The notes below the pieces were generated by a model. It saw only the letters and a list, made by a program, of their open reading frames with translations. It did no database searches and had not been told where the DNA came from. Of a stretch of DNA of 64,000 nucleotides, positions 12,449-24,192 are shown piece after piece (the first letter of the stretch is position 1; the number at the start of each line of letters is the position of its first letter). The position numbers and the translations under genes are program-made. The stretch lies in contig SPDT01000005.1 of NCBI GenBank assembly GCA_008477525.1, positions 3,100,001 through 3,164,000 of the forward strand, given 5' to 3'. This stretch comes from Hypomyces perniciosus (taxonomy: Eukaryota > Ascomycota > Sordariomycetes > Hypocreales > Hypocreaceae).

Positions 12449-14641
12449 CTATGCATAGGAGTAGGCGGCTTCCTCAGATATCTGCACCATCTCGCAGAGA
12501 CTACGCATGAACAATATGTCCGGGTCTTCGGCCTCCATGTCCACCATCCTCTCCTCCCCTGATCCAGTCTCAGCCATGAGTCTTGCCGTACCGATGAGCC
12601 GTCGGATGCACAGTAATAATTCGGCTTGAATGCTTCGGACCGAAGCATCATGGCTCGATGAGGTAGATGGCTGGCTAATAGCCATCATTTCCTCCTTCGC
12701 CCATGGCGGGAGAGTTGAGCTCAGCCTTTTGGCAATGCGATTAGACGCGCCAGAGGCTAGACCTGGTGTCAGATTGAGACCAAGGAGAGATGCTGCTTTC
12801 TTGGGAATATCCTCATTTTGCGAGTCGCTCGCAGTGGGCGTACGTCGCCCATAGACTGATGGCGGAGGGTTGCGCGCAACAAGCGCCGAAATGTAGTTGT
12901 AAGCCACGATATGAGCGTACATTGCATCGCAGATGTAGTCTGAGCAGCTTCCGAACACATTCTTGATTGAAGCCCACGGCTTGGGAGGTTCTAGAGAGCT
13001 GGAACTGGGAGATGGTAGATTGCTTCCGATGGAACTGCGTGAGTCTCGCGACCTGTGGCTCGAGTGCGATCCCCGCTTCACGACTCTCCTCCACAAAGAG
13101 GTCTTGGATGTTGGCCCAGGTGATTGTGGAGGTGTGATGAGCGTGGCATCCACGCTTGGATGCCGGACCTTTTTCGAGTACGATCGGATCGTCTCAATCG
13201 TCAAGCTCGAAGAGAGAAGCATGGTCTCAGGAAAGCAGGCTGTAGAAATTCTAAGCGTTTCAATGACATCCGGTGGCAGAGGCATCACTCTGGCCAGTTC
13301 GTCACCTTGAAACGGTAGCGCATAAGGTTGATTGCTCCCATGGAGCCAGGTTTGCACGCTGGAAAGCGGTGATGGAGGTGGTGATGGGCGGATGAAGGCA
13401 GCGCTAGCCCTCTGCCATGAATGCTGTGTCTCCGCGGTAGAAATGAGGTCATCATCAAGTTCGGAATCCTCATCGCCAGCCAGCGACAGCTCCGTGGAGT
13501 GCTTTCCGCTTGGCGCTTTAGTAGTCATGTCTCCAGAGCCACGGGAATGATGAGTGGGAACAGGAGAACGACGTGCTTGTTGTTGTGAACGGATGAGAGC
13601 AGCACGATGCAAGGTGGATGAAGAGGGAGAGTACTCTGTTTCCACGATGCTCGGAGCTTCTTGTTGTTTGGCAGCAGACTTTGGCCGCCAGGTGGTGTCA
13701 GCTATCGAGTTGCCTGAAGGCTGCTTCTGTGGCGTTTTGAGAGGTGCGCCACCGCCGACTGAATATGACTTCCGATGCAAAATGTTGTTGATATTTGGTG
13801 GCCCGCGTAGGTCAGCTTGGTTGGGAGTGGCATCCAGGTCAATGTCCATCTCGGACAGCGATAAAGCTGGCCGCCGTGATGACAGTCGCGACGTTATGTC
13901 ATAATCACTCACATCATCGTCTTCACCATCTGAATCGTTGTCAATCCAGCTGCTCTCGTGGTGCAGTCTCTTTGGTGAGACTGATGGCACTGGAGACGGC
14001 GGCTGTGAGCACTTGGATGAGGGCCTCCAGTTAGTAGATGCCAGAGACGTCGCATTCGTCACAATAGATTGCTGTCGGACGCGAAAAGATGGGGGTTCGG
14101 CATCATACGTCGATGATGCCTCAGTGCCAGACAACGAGTCCAGGTCAGATGCTGTGTCGTCGGCCTGCAGCTCCTCCTGCTGGTCAATAAATGACACCAT
14201 CGAGCTCTGTTCCTCGATGGCCCCGAGGGATTGCACGCGCGCCGAAGCGGTTTGGTATGGTGACGGCGAAGACATCCTGTGAGGATACATGACTGCTCTC
14301 GATCTGGTGGCCATGTAGTCGGGTGTGATGGTAGGAATAGGTGCGCCGGCAGTCATACTCCTTGCCTCGAAAATCGCCTTGGACAGCTCCAGGTCCCGTG
14401 CCAGTACTTCGGGAAGGTAATCGTCCACTCGCTGATCCATGCCCTCCTCAGGAGGCAATTGGCTCCGCAGACTCGAACAAGATGACGACAGTGTAAGTGG
14501 CAGCAGGCCCTTCATGCTCGAGACCGATCGCCTTGTGTGCAGGGCTGGGGTCCTCCTGGTCGGTGCGCTTTCCGATGAATCGGGGATGCGATCTTGAAAT
14601 CCAATTGGCGAGGTTGAAATCCGAAACCCAGCCTCGGGCAT
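12449..14641 (-). CDS. conserved hypothetical, largely disordered 730-residue protein
   Basis: A single uninterrupted frame of 730 codons from ATG (14641) to TAG (12449), with no intron needed. Roughly residues 1-430 are Ser/Pro/Thr-rich with acidic patches (for example SDGEDDDVSDYD) and many SP/TP sites, so they look intrinsically disordered and heavily phosphorylatable. The C-terminal third looks more ordered: about residues 550-590 contain PWASIKNVFGSCSDYICDAM and a following helix, and the last 70 residues form an amphipathic helical segment. No catalytic motif, signal peptide or membrane span is visible. From memory, Eurotiales carry hypothetical proteins with a similar C-terminal block, but I cannot give a function. 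The long open frame with consistent composition makes it a confident gene. Confidence 0.85.
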   Translation of the reverse strand: MPEAGFRISTSPIGFQDRIPDSSESAPTRRTPALHTRRSVSSMKGLLPLTLSSSCSSLRSQLPPEEGMDQRVDDYLPEVLARDLELSKAIFEARSMTAGAPIPTITPDYMATRSRAVMYPHRMSSPSPYQTASARVQSLGAIEEQSSMVSFIDQQEELQADDTASDLDSLSGTEASSTYDAEPPSFRVRQQSIVTNATSLASTNWRPSSKCSQPPSPVPSVSPKRLHHESSWIDNDSDGEDDDVSDYDITSRLSSRRPALSLSEMDIDLDATPNQADLRGPPNINNILHRKSYSVGGGAPLKTPQKQPSGNSIADTTWRPKSAAKQQEAPSIVETEYSPSSSTLHRAALIRSQQQARRSPVPTHHSRGSGDMTTKAPSGKHSTELSLAGDEDSELDDDLISTAETQHSWQRASAAFIRPSPPPSPLSSVQTWLHGSNQPYALPFQGDELARVMPLPPDVIETLRISTACFPETMLLSSSLTIETIRSYSKKVRHPSVDATLITPPQSPGPTSKTSLWRRVVKRGSHSSHRSRDSRSSIGSNLPSPSSSSLEPPKPWASIKNVFGSCSDYICDAMYAHIVAYNYISALVARNPPPSVYGRRTPTASDSQNEDIPKKAASLLGLNLTPGLASGASNRIAKRLSSTLPPWAKEEMMAISQPSTSSSHDASVRSIQAELLLCIRRLIGTARLMAETGSGEERMVDMEAEDPDILFMRSLCEMVQISEEAAYSYA

Positions 14642-17145
14642 TGAGACTGCTTCTCCACGACCACCCGAGGGCCTTTGCCTAAGAGCCCGGGCAAACTGAG
14701 GATGGGGGGTTGTCCGATGTTATACGGGTAGAAATCTACTGCCGGATGAATAACTGCCGACGGGGAGCAGCAGCGCCAGCAGCGGGCTATGATATTATGC
14801 ATACGCGATTTGTAAAGTAAAAGCAAGACAGAATCACAGTCAGACATCAGCAGGGGAGGGAGAGTGCTTATTAGTACAATGTCGCACACACCAGAGGGGC
14901 TTCAGGGAGATTGATGGTTTAGTGAAAAAACAAAAGGGCGAGTTTTATTTCTGGTCGTGTGGGCAAGGCGAGACACGGGGAATAACTAAACGAGAGCGTG
15001 ATAGAGAGAAGATGCCGCATATGCATACACAATGACCCGGGCCAATCCAGGACAGCTGCAGGATCAGAAAGCTTTCGGAGGGTGGGCGTCGCGATGAGGG
15101 TCTCGAGAAGGGTGGCGGCGTCCTTGTTGGTGGCACAGCTGAAAGAAGCAAAACCTTGATGCAGGGTGGGTGTGTGCAAAAGCAAGATATGGCTCTAGGC
15201 TGCTGTAGGGCCATCGTTCGACCGAGACTTGCATACTATTGACCTCCATGATAGGAAAAAGCAAATATGGCCAACCAACCGCGGACCCATGCTTGGACAC
15301 CCGCATGGCCTTGCATGATCGGGAAGTTGAACCGCGAGCATCCCGCGTTCTGTCGTATGTCTCTGAAGGCTCTTTGGAATTTCAGTCCGAACGAGGAAAC
15401 GAGAGACGCTGGGGGAAAGGTTTCAGCTCTCCAGGCGCGCATGCTGGGGCAACATCCTCGTATGGTATGCGCACTCCCTCTCTAGGTCCCATTCATGATT
15501 CACGAATCCCCTTTGACCAACTGCTTCAGCAAGGGCGCACTTGTGAGAGCAGTTGTAGCTAGTCGTTGGGCGCGACTCTGTGAGCGTGGAGACTATCCGC
15601 GTCCTACGCCGTATAACTGCCGGTGCCAGACACATAACACGGAAGTCTTCCATAGGCGTTCTGTACGAACTGTACTCGTACACTCATGCCATGTCCGCGT
15701 TAGTGTGAGGAATTCGACGCCTATGCTTCGGCTCCCGCGACAATAGGGAGGCGGGAGGTTAAATGAAGGACGCCTGTTTCCCGGATACTGGCATCTCGCA
15801 GTCCTTGGGGGCCTGGGACAAGATAACCTCGTGCAACCCCAGTCCCGGCGCCCGCAGGAACGGCAATCGCTCTGTGTTAATAGAGGTACGTGGTATCTCG
15901 TGCCGTGGCTGAGACTTTGCACCAGCAACTGAGTCCGCATAGGGAGCCCTGATTGATAGTCGTCTCTCTACCACGTCGAGATCAAAAGCTAGCCCAGCCC
16001 GATGTATTGACAACAAGGGCTGCAACGTGGCTGTGGTGTTGCTGGTCGTCATCAGGGAGAATCAGAGTGCTAGTCAACTTGGCCAGACAGCATTTTGTGC
16101 AATCATGGGACTCTAGATCCCAATTGCTCAGGCATATCCATGGATGGCCTGCCGTCACGATGTTTGTGACACGGCACTTTGGAGAGAGACCAAGGGTGCT
16201 AGAGAGGCTGTGGATTGCTCGGACGACAGACTCGGAGGCGGATAGGGCAAAGAACAGGCCAGTCAGCACTATGGGGTTCAACGCAAGGGGACTCCATTCC
16301 CATCGTGACAACCCCCCGTGAAGGAAAAGCAACAATAGTAACAACAAAGGGACGCTGTCACGCCTGGGTCCCACCAGCCTAGTTGATATCAAAAGTAGGT
16401 ACTACTTCGTACTCCGTACGGAGACAGAAGATTCCGCGTTGGCGAGACATTTGGTTGCGATAACGTGTTTGCTAATGCCAAAGCTGCCTAGGACAGTGGA
16501 GATAGTGATAGAAAGAAGAGACTCCCTCCTGTGTGGTTGTGGTTAGAATCAAACGGTAGCAGGACGCTGGAGCCTAAAACGGCCATGTTCACGGGTTCAA
16601 CGGGCACGCTAAACACTTTTCCAGGGCTCCAGTCCGCCTCACACGTCAGTGGTACAGGGTCTATTAGAGGCCATTAGAGGCCTGGAGAGCGGCGAAAGGA
16701 TAACGACAGCACTGAAAAGGGATTTCTATCCACTGTGCTTCATCCGTACAGCGGCTTTAGTTGATGTCAGTTGAGGCACCTCCAGGTTGCAATCAAGCAT
16801 CATATTTTCTTTTTCTTCTGGAGTGGCTGCATGTCATTTTTTTTGTTCTCTCGTATTGACAGTTGTGAGAACTGACACTCGAATAAGGAACACAGCCGTC
16901 ACGCACACGTGTTTTTACGAAGCTAATTATTCGTTAGACTTGAATTTTGGTAGTAGTTGTCGTTTTTCTGAGGATGCGCCCTGAATCTCAGCGTTTGCGG
17001 CGTCTGAGCGTCCCGCGCCTTTTTTTCCGTCGTATCAGAAGCAGATTTCTTTTTTTTCTCTCTTGAACTAGTGACCAGAAAGTGTTCCAACGAACCACTG
17101 ACATCTATCTGATTTTTTCTATCAACGCCATTCTCAAAGAGCAAA
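14642..17145. other. long intergenic stretch
   Basis: About 2.5 kb without a confident gene. On the minus strand, frames at 15982-16392 and 15759-16052 are open, the first beginning with a Leu-rich hydrophobic segment, but no homology or splice model links them. A palindromic TACTCCGTACGGAG-type motif lies at about 16409-16423. The last 300 bp are pyrimidine-rich, as in a fungal promoter/5' UTR upstream of the gene at 17146. Confidence 0.5.
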
Positions 17146-18678
17146 ATGATATCAGACGAGCTTTTCTCTTCCGTCTGCGGGCCGCCAATAGCTGCCAATA
17201 CGGCCATCTCCAAAGACGTGGGCATCTACGCGCATTCTCTGACGCCGTCATGGGCTGTCAAAGCCTCCTTCAAGAAAAGCTCTGCGCCTGTCCATTCCTT
17301 GGTCTTGAGTGACACTCACGTCTTTGCTGCCCAGGACCAGAAGGCACATGTCCACGTCTACTCCCGTCTACGCGGAAACCAAGAGGCTCTCATCCCCTTC
17401 CAGGAGAGGATACGATGTCTGGCTCTAGTCGGCGATGTCCTTGTTCTGGGCACAGTCGAAGGCCGACTGATTCTTTGGGAGGTGAGTTTCTTGCACTTTC
17501 TTTTAACCTTACTTTTCTCCCCTAGTCCGTGATCCATCTAGAAAGGCCGGGGTATCTTAGCCAAATACGAGTACTTGTACAAAAGAACCAACGCTGACAA
17601 GCCACACAGACATGCACTGGGCGGCAAGTCACAACGCCGCCATGCCATGTCCAGGCCGTGAGCTGCATTGCCGTGTCCCCTCACCATGTGCTGTCCGCTT
17701 CGGATGACTCCAATGTGAACGTCTGGTCCCTGGCTCGTCTCCTTGAACCCGGTCATGATGTTGGCCACGAACCGGACAGGACCTTGTCCAATCACCGAGC
17801 GGCCATTACCGACCTTGTCCTTGGCCCAAGCTCCAATCCGGAGACGAACCTCTGCGTATCGGCCAGCAAGGACAAAACTTGCATTCTGTGGAACTACCAG
17901 ACGGGCCAGGTCCTACGAACCCTGCTCTTTCCTACGCCTCCCCTTAGCATCGCCCTCGACCCGTGCGCTCGGGCCCTATTTGTTTCTTCCGAAGATGGTG
18001 GCGTCTATCTGGTAGATTTCTTTGGTGACAAGCCACTTCTGGGATCTCGCAGTGCCGAGTTAGCATCTATCGTGGTGCAGATCAACTCTCCCCTGGGTGT
18101 CGCTGATGAAGATGCAGGCCCCGCGTCTTGCATGGCGGTGAGCTATGATGGCACATCTATCTTCACTGGACATACAAAGGGGAAAATCTTGCGGTGGAAT
18201 CTCGTTGACAACAGCCATCCAACTGAGTTGGCGAATCTCAATGCTTCAGTGACCAACCTGAGCTTTGCTCCTTTGCTCTCTGACAAGAAACCTACACAGG
18301 CGGGTACTGTTGTTAAACCGAACCAGGCTCAGCGGCAATACAATTTTACAACCCAGCTGGAAGGAGATTTGGGCGGTAACACTAGGTTCAACAGGATGCT
18401 CAACTCCAAGGGTTTCTCTTCAGACACCCTCGCCGAAGCAATTGCTTCATTCTCTGCTTCTTCATCTGGGGGGCAATGACGACAGCGAGCTACGAAACAA
18501 GGACGGGCTGTGGGGGATTGTCAAGGAGCAGCTGACTCTACAGAAAGTCACAGTCGAGCGTTACTCCGACGCCATGACCAAGAAGCCGTGGGTGTTCACG
18601 GCTGACAAGCGCCATTTGACTTTCTCGCGAACAGACCCGTCGGAAACTCAAATGGCATCAACAAGGTGGAGTCTGTAA
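17146..18678 (+). CDS. IPI3: Ipi3/WDR18-like pre-rRNA processing WD-repeat protein (one frameshift)
   Basis: Ipi3 (WDR18, Crb3) is a subunit of the Rix1 complex that processes the ITS2 region of pre-rRNA and promotes late 60S maturation in the nucleus. Exon 1 (17146-17481) carries the family start CGPPIAANTAISKDVGIY. A GTGAGT...CACAG intron (17482-17609, 128 nt, phase 0) joins WE to TCTGRQV. Exon 2 carries WD-repeat ends such as SASDDSNVNVWSL, SASKDKTCILWNY and GKILRWNL. At a run of six G (about 18467-18472) the frame hits TGA (18477-18479). With one G fewer it would continue in the frame ending at 18678, through LWGIVKEQLTLQKVTVERY, the typical Ipi3 C-terminal helix. Yeast IPI3 is essential, so either the homopolymer is a sequencing error or this copy is damaged. 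The family assignment is firm. Confidence 0.88.
17482..17609 (+). other. spliceosomal intron of the IPI3-like gene
   Basis: Donor GTGAGT and acceptor CACAG, phase 0. Splicing restores a family-consistent sequence across WE/TCTGRQV. Confidence 0.85.
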
Positions 18679-20010
18679 CTACCCGCGCTATCCTTTCAGC
18701 CCTGAGAGGCTTGAGCGCATCAATGACGAGGGCCACCATCAGCCATCTGTCATGAGGTGAGGTTTGACTGTCTTGAAGGGACACCAATCCCGATCTATGT
18801 ACGGAGTATTCCCCAAGCTCTATCGGGTCCACATCAAGATCTACCCAGGCCCCTCAATGACATACTACTACACCATGCTCCGTACTTCGTATCTACATGG
18901 TCTGAACTTGAGGCTGTTCAGCCGCAAGAGCACCAGGGCATCTTGACGCGAGTTAGGAATGTTCCGAAAGCGGGGATATTGTACTCCGTATAATACTACT
19001 AGTACTAGTACTACTAAAAACCAAAAATTGAGTACAAAGTACGATAAAGAAAATTACATGTTACAAATACTAGCAGCATGCCAATTGTGTTGCAGAAAAT
19101 GACAATTGGTTAACTTTCTGTTCTCAGCTTTCACTTTTAGCTACCTCCTAAAAGAGCTGAAACATGGAGTTGCCAACAACGTCGAGATTTCCACGTGGGA
19201 CTAGCATGGCAGTCGACAAATTTGAATGAGACAGTGAAGCGTCACACTTGGAGTAATTAGGTATGTAGTATCGAAATGGAATCCTCCATCTATTAATAAA
19301 TACGGTAGGAATTAGAGTTGTGAGTCGTATTAGGTATATGAGCCGTTATTGCGGAGTTCCCAGACTCTCGGTAGGCTCGGTGCAGACGACCCGCTGGTAC
19401 GAGAGGTCAAACCGTCCGTAATCTCACAACTCGTGTTGTTGTCGTAGTGCTAGTGGGCTCCGTAAGAGGGCCGAAAGGATTCATCCTCCGGAGTCGTTGT
19501 GCTATATTCCTTCTTTGGGACTTTTGGGTACTCGTACGGAGTATACTAGCATTCTGGTGTTTCCGTGTTATCATTTGTAAGCGCATCACCATCAGTGCTA
19601 GAAGATAACGGTGGGCAAATCCTCTGTCTCAAAGTCCAGAAATGCCGTTGGATCCGGAAGAAATGTGAAGGAAGACTTATGGAAAATCCATGACACTGTT
19701 CAAGTATTTGCGACGGCCTCAATTCCGCCTTTCTCCGGGAGTCTCGGCCGAGGCGTGAAAGCCCGAATTAATATTAATACGCCGTCATGTAATACGGAGC
19801 ACTCCGTAGCGTAGCGTAGCAAAGACGTCTGCCGGAAAAGGTTCGGATGATATTACTGATAAGACGTCTTTGACAACGGAATTTCTCCGGTCCGACTAAC
19901 ACCAAACGTGGGATGTCCCCAGGGCTGCTGCATCATCAAAAGTGGAATATGGAGTTGAACGCCGAGATCTCAAAGGGACACTTGCAGAGTACCCGAGCAG
20001 CCTCCACATA
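18679..20010. other. intergenic with recurrent palindromic motif
   Basis: No gene seen. It contains several copies of a TACGGAGTA/TACTCCGTA-like motif (about 18800, 18877, 18981, 19534 and 19793) and an ACTAGT repeat at about 19000. Confidence 0.6.
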
Positions 20011-20642
20011 ATGTCTGTTGTTCGCTCCTTGAGGGGCGACATGCCGCAGCAAGTGCGATCACTTGTAAGTTGTTGCGCCCATCTGCAAACGCACAGATAT
20101 ATACCATGCTTTCTACCCGGGATACGTTTCGAGGACTGTCGTGGACAGTGAAAATGCCGACCTTGGAGACATGCGCCGTGGCATGCGCTCCCTCCTTTGC
20201 GATAGAACTGTTGCTGACTGGAGATATTCTGATTTAGTACCGCCAATTATTACGGCAAGGCGAGCAGTTTACTTCCTACAACTTCCGCGAATATGCGAAG
20301 CGACGAACCCGAGATGCTTTCCGAGAGAATGTTGCGGTGGAGGACCCGCGCAAAGTCCAGGAGTTGGTTCAGAAGGGGTTGAAGGAGTTGCAATCGATGA
20401 AGGTATGCTTGAGACAAACGGCGTTCTGCACTTCGCTTGCGCGCAAGGTGCTGACATGGGAGACGATAGCGACAAACAATCATCGGGCAGTTCTACCAGC
20501 TGGATCGACTAGTAGTTGAGGGGGGAGCATCGGTATGTTTGAATCACCAGTGCTAGGATGGGGATTTACCACTGATCATTTGGAACAGGGCAAGGAGACA
20601 GGTCATTCAGGAGAGGTGGTTAGGCAAAAGGCGCAAGGGTAA
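20011..20642 (+). CDS. ISD11: Isd11/LYRM4-like Fe-S cluster biogenesis factor
   Basis: Isd11 (LYRM4) binds and stabilises the mitochondrial cysteine desulfurase Nfs1 with acyl carrier protein. Visible exons: 20011-20064, starting with ATG and ending QQVRSL before GTAAGT; 20268-20402 ([18 protein letters not shown] through [13 protein letters not shown]); 20470-20532 ([19 protein letters not shown]); and 20589-20642 (GKETG ... stop). The last three exons join in phase 0 through introns GTATGC...GATAG (67 nt) and GTATGT...AACAG (56 nt), and [12 protein letters not shown] is a family hallmark. The short stretch carrying the LYR tripeptide, expected right after RSL, is not resolved between 20065 and 20267: no GT-AG micro-exon gives an in-frame Tyr-Arg. 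About 20185-20205 reads MRSLLCDR, which resembles the family YRxLLR segment. Either a micro-exon is missed or the copy is damaged. Confidence 0.82.
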
Positions 20643-21558
20643 GTTACAAAACCAACGGCAACTATACAGAAATGACGATGACTCACACTGATCTAGATAC
20701 AATTGAGACTCGCGAAGCGATACGCGCCCCGAGCGCTGTTAAACGAAGAAAAAATATGCATTGTACAGTAGGATGGGGGTGGCTTTTGTACAAACACATG
20801 CCACGCTGGGAGCATCAGAGGCGGCCCTTTGGTTTGGGAGTATTGCGGTATCTTTATGGGGCCTTAGACTACACAATCTCAACACCAGTTGCATTGAATA
20901 TTTAGACGACTAAGCCTGCGGCCATGGGACGGACGATGAGCATCACACAAGGAGTTGAGGCGTACAGAGAACTGTGAGGCTATGCAGGGGTTGACATTAC
21001 AACTTCAACAACTACTATCCTCCACATCTTCCTAACACAACATGATCTACTGCTGCTCTTTCATAATTTTGGATTCTCTCCCTCACATTTCCACAATGAT
21101 ACATATGTACCTATAGGTTTTGGTTAATGGCGGCCTCCAATATGTGTCCATCATGCTCTTGCTCAACTCAATAAGTGCTTATGTCAGCTACGACCACACC
21201 TCTCCAATTGGCTAGGCTAGCCTCATGCAATTCTCCCAGAACTCCTTGTCAACAAGCTTGCCTCTCAAGCTGGCACATGGCAATTCCGTCGCTGTGACTT
21301 GGAAACTGAGCACATACTGCGCAGCGTCTATATTATACAAGTCATTACCAACAGCTTCATTATTGCCTAGAATCGCGCCCCGGAACACGGCGCGGCACGC
21401 CATTGCTACAGCCCCCATCTCGGCGCGATGGCGCCAGGTGTATGTGCCCGTCTGCAGCAAACAAAGGAACGTTGCAACTGACCATTCCTCATAGACCAGA
21501 CGCGCCAATCGCAGCGGTTATGCCGAGCACGATGACTTTGAAGGTTTGATAGGCATTA
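20643..21558. other. intergenic
   Basis: Open frames on both strands at 21212-21508 overlap each other and match nothing I recognise. It probably holds the 5' region of the following gene. Confidence 0.5.
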
Positions 21559-23852
21559 ATGCCCCGTTTCGTACGCGACAGCTACTGATTCGCGCAGGTC
21601 TCCCCGTGCGACAATGGCGACACGACTGGGTCACCGTCGCGCCTCCTTCTCAGCAGGAGCAGCAACAGCAAAATGACATATGGGCAATCGAACTCATCCA
21701 CGGAATGCCCAAAGACGCAGCTCTATTACCGCCACATACCCAGGAGCTGCTGCGTGCCGCCCGATCGGGCCGCCTGTACAAGCGACCCGCTCCGGTAGAG
21801 GACGAGGAAGCTGATGCTGAGACTACTTTACCCGAGAAGCAGGAGAAGAAAGAGGAGGATACAACGTCGCAAGGCTATCAGATCAAAGTCTGGAAGCAAC
21901 TACCGAAGAATATTGAAGCGGGAGAGATTTCACATCTTGCGAAACGGCGAAAGAATACCGTCACTGTGGCGAGCAGGACGGTTGAGGAGAAGATTCAAGG
22001 ACCGACGGTCACAAGAGCGACGGTCAGACGAATTGACGCGGCTGGCAATCCATATACTGAGGAAGTTACCCTGTCCGAGGGCCAGCAAGTGGATGGCGAG
22101 GTCATTTCAACCAGAGTTGAGGCTGTGTCAACTGTAAAGGCAGACGTCCTGCCTCCTCCTCCGCCGCCGCCGAGAAGGAGACCGCCGCCGCCCAAGAGGA
22201 AAGCCAAAGCTGGACCAGGCCGAGGGAAGAAGAAGATTAAGCCGCCATTGCCCGGAGAGGCACCGCCTACCGGAGTTGCCCCAGCTGGAACTGGTGTCGT
22301 CACGCCGGTGGTTAAGACGGAAAGCGAGAACGGAAATGTGAGATGCTTAAGTGTCCAGTGTTTTGCAGACGATGCTAATAAGCTTTCTTTTCAGAATACG
22401 TCACAAGTCGATAACCAGACACCCAATCAAGATAGCGAAATGGCCGATGGTGATGAAGACGACGATGAGGAAGATGGCGACGAAGGTGACGACGGCGAGG
22501 GTGATGAAGGCGATGGAGACGATAATGCCGATAATGCCGATAATGAGAAGTCAAATGTTGCTAGTGGTGGCGATGTCAAGGATCAGGACGAGGAAATGTC
22601 CGATTCTGTGCTTGTGCCAGAGCGTCCAGATGTCGAAATGAAGGACGAAGCTACGCCGACAAATCCCCCGCCAACCAATCCTCTCACACTTGCGCCATCA
22701 TTGAGCAGTCTTGCTTCTGCGCCAGAGCGACCAGAGGGGAGCCCCCTTAAGAATGTTGTCCTGCCGTCACCCACAGAGCCTGAAGGTCCTAAAGACCTCG
22801 TCGAGCCAACCTCCCAGACCACGCCGGCTCAGGCTGAAGCTGACTCGATGGTCACTGAGCCAACCACCCAGGCCACGCCAGCTGAGGTTGGAGTTGACTC
22901 GACGGTCGTTGAGGCTGGAGCTGACTCGATGGTTGTCGAGCCACCCTCGACAATTGTGGGTGAAGCACCAGAGGAGGCTATCGAGCGAGATGTTCCTCAG
23001 CCTGAAGATGCCCTCCTCCCTCCTCCTCCCGAACAAGTGGGCAACATCTCAAGCCCTAAGGCTGATGACACGCATTCCAAAGCCTCCGATGATGGAACAA
23101 AGAGCCAGGCAAGCCATCGGCCGGAGGACACCTCCGAGGACACCGAGAAGCCCATCCTAGCTCATCAGGTGTCTACTATGACCGAAGACAGCATCAAGCC
23201 TGATGACTCAGTTTCAGTAACTGCGCCCCTGACTGGTTCAGGGGCAGCTTCAGAAGTTGGAACGTCAGTGGATGATGCAAAGGTGGACAATGTCGAGGAA
23301 GCTGCTCCAACTAACACGGAGCCAGCACCCGCAGAACCGACGCTTGATATTCCTAGCAAGGAGGCCACGCCTCCTGTGATCGAGGATGAGTCAGATCTGC
23401 TCAGTGGGCTGATGGGCGAGCTGGATCGCCAAGCAGCAGAGGGTGAACTCGATCGCCAGGCAGTAGAGGGCGGTCAGGATGTTGAGCCACAAGTATCGGA
23501 AGCCTCTGCTGAGCCTACACCCGCTGTGTTTGAGCCTACACCCGTTGTGTCTGAACCTGTACCTGTTGTATCTGAGCCTTCACCCGTTGTGTCTGAGCCT
23601 GCACCCGTTGCGTCTGAATCTATTATAGAACTAGAACCACCTGCGGAGGAGCAGCAGCCTGATATCGAGCCTGAACCGATAGTGGAGGCTGTTAAATCAG
23701 AGTCAGAGCCGGAAGCACAAGAGCAACTCGTGACGGAGTCAGAACCAGCACCAGCACCAGCACCAGCGGCTCCTGAGGCTCCTGAAGTTTCCGAGGCCCC
23801 TGCGGTCCCTGAGGAGGAGAAGAAAGAAGAAGCCCTGCCAGCCAACGCGTAG
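21559..23852 (+). CDS. large disordered acidic/Pro-Glu-rich conserved fungal protein
   Basis: A long open frame ends at TAG 23850-23852. The ordered N-terminal part includes [38 protein letters not shown] and [20 protein letters not shown], a block I associate with a conserved hypothetical of Eurotiales sometimes labelled apopolysialoglycoprotein. Then come a Pro-rich basic patch ([16 protein letters not shown], possible nuclear signal), a very acidic run around residues 295-335, and a Pro/Glu/Val repeat region near the C-terminus. A 57-nt intron (GTGAGATGC...TTTCTTTTCAG, 22338-22394, internal TGCTAAT branch site) sits in frame, so reading through it would wrongly add 19 residues. The start is a problem: ATG at 21559 gives MPRFV and then runs off frame, and would need one base to join TRQLLIRAG, while the main frame has no ATG upstream. 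Function unknown. Confidence 0.75.
22338..22394 (+). other. 57-nt in-frame intron
   Basis: GT donor, TGCTAAT branch-like sequence 21-27 nt before the end and a pyrimidine-rich TTTCTTTTCAG acceptor. Its length is a multiple of three without a stop, so retention would insert 19 residues. Confidence 0.8.
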
Positions 23853-24192
23853 GTCGTCTTGGCGGCTCGCCATAAGATTGTACGACTGTTGCGCACATAT
23901 ATGTATCTCTACTATTGGGCGGCGGCGTTTGCTACTGAATGTATTTTGTATTGTAACGCTCTGTGGCACGTGGATTACCTTGGGGTGAAAGGAGCTGAAT
24001 TGCTGGGCATTAGGACTTATTTTGGGTTGAAAAGGGCCATCATTATTGGGGGAAGGGTTGTTTCTTGACGGAGTGTGTCTTGGTTATCCACAAGTTCAAG
24101 CACTGACTTGAGAAGAAGAGAATAGACAACATTATATGATCTCTACACCGCAGCGCAGCGCTTTGTTTCTACTGATCAACTCGGGACTTCTC

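Noticed and set aside
15982..16392. Minus-strand frame with a Leu-rich leader
   Set aside because: The hydrophobic start is tempting as a signal peptide, but no conserved continuation or splice partner was found.
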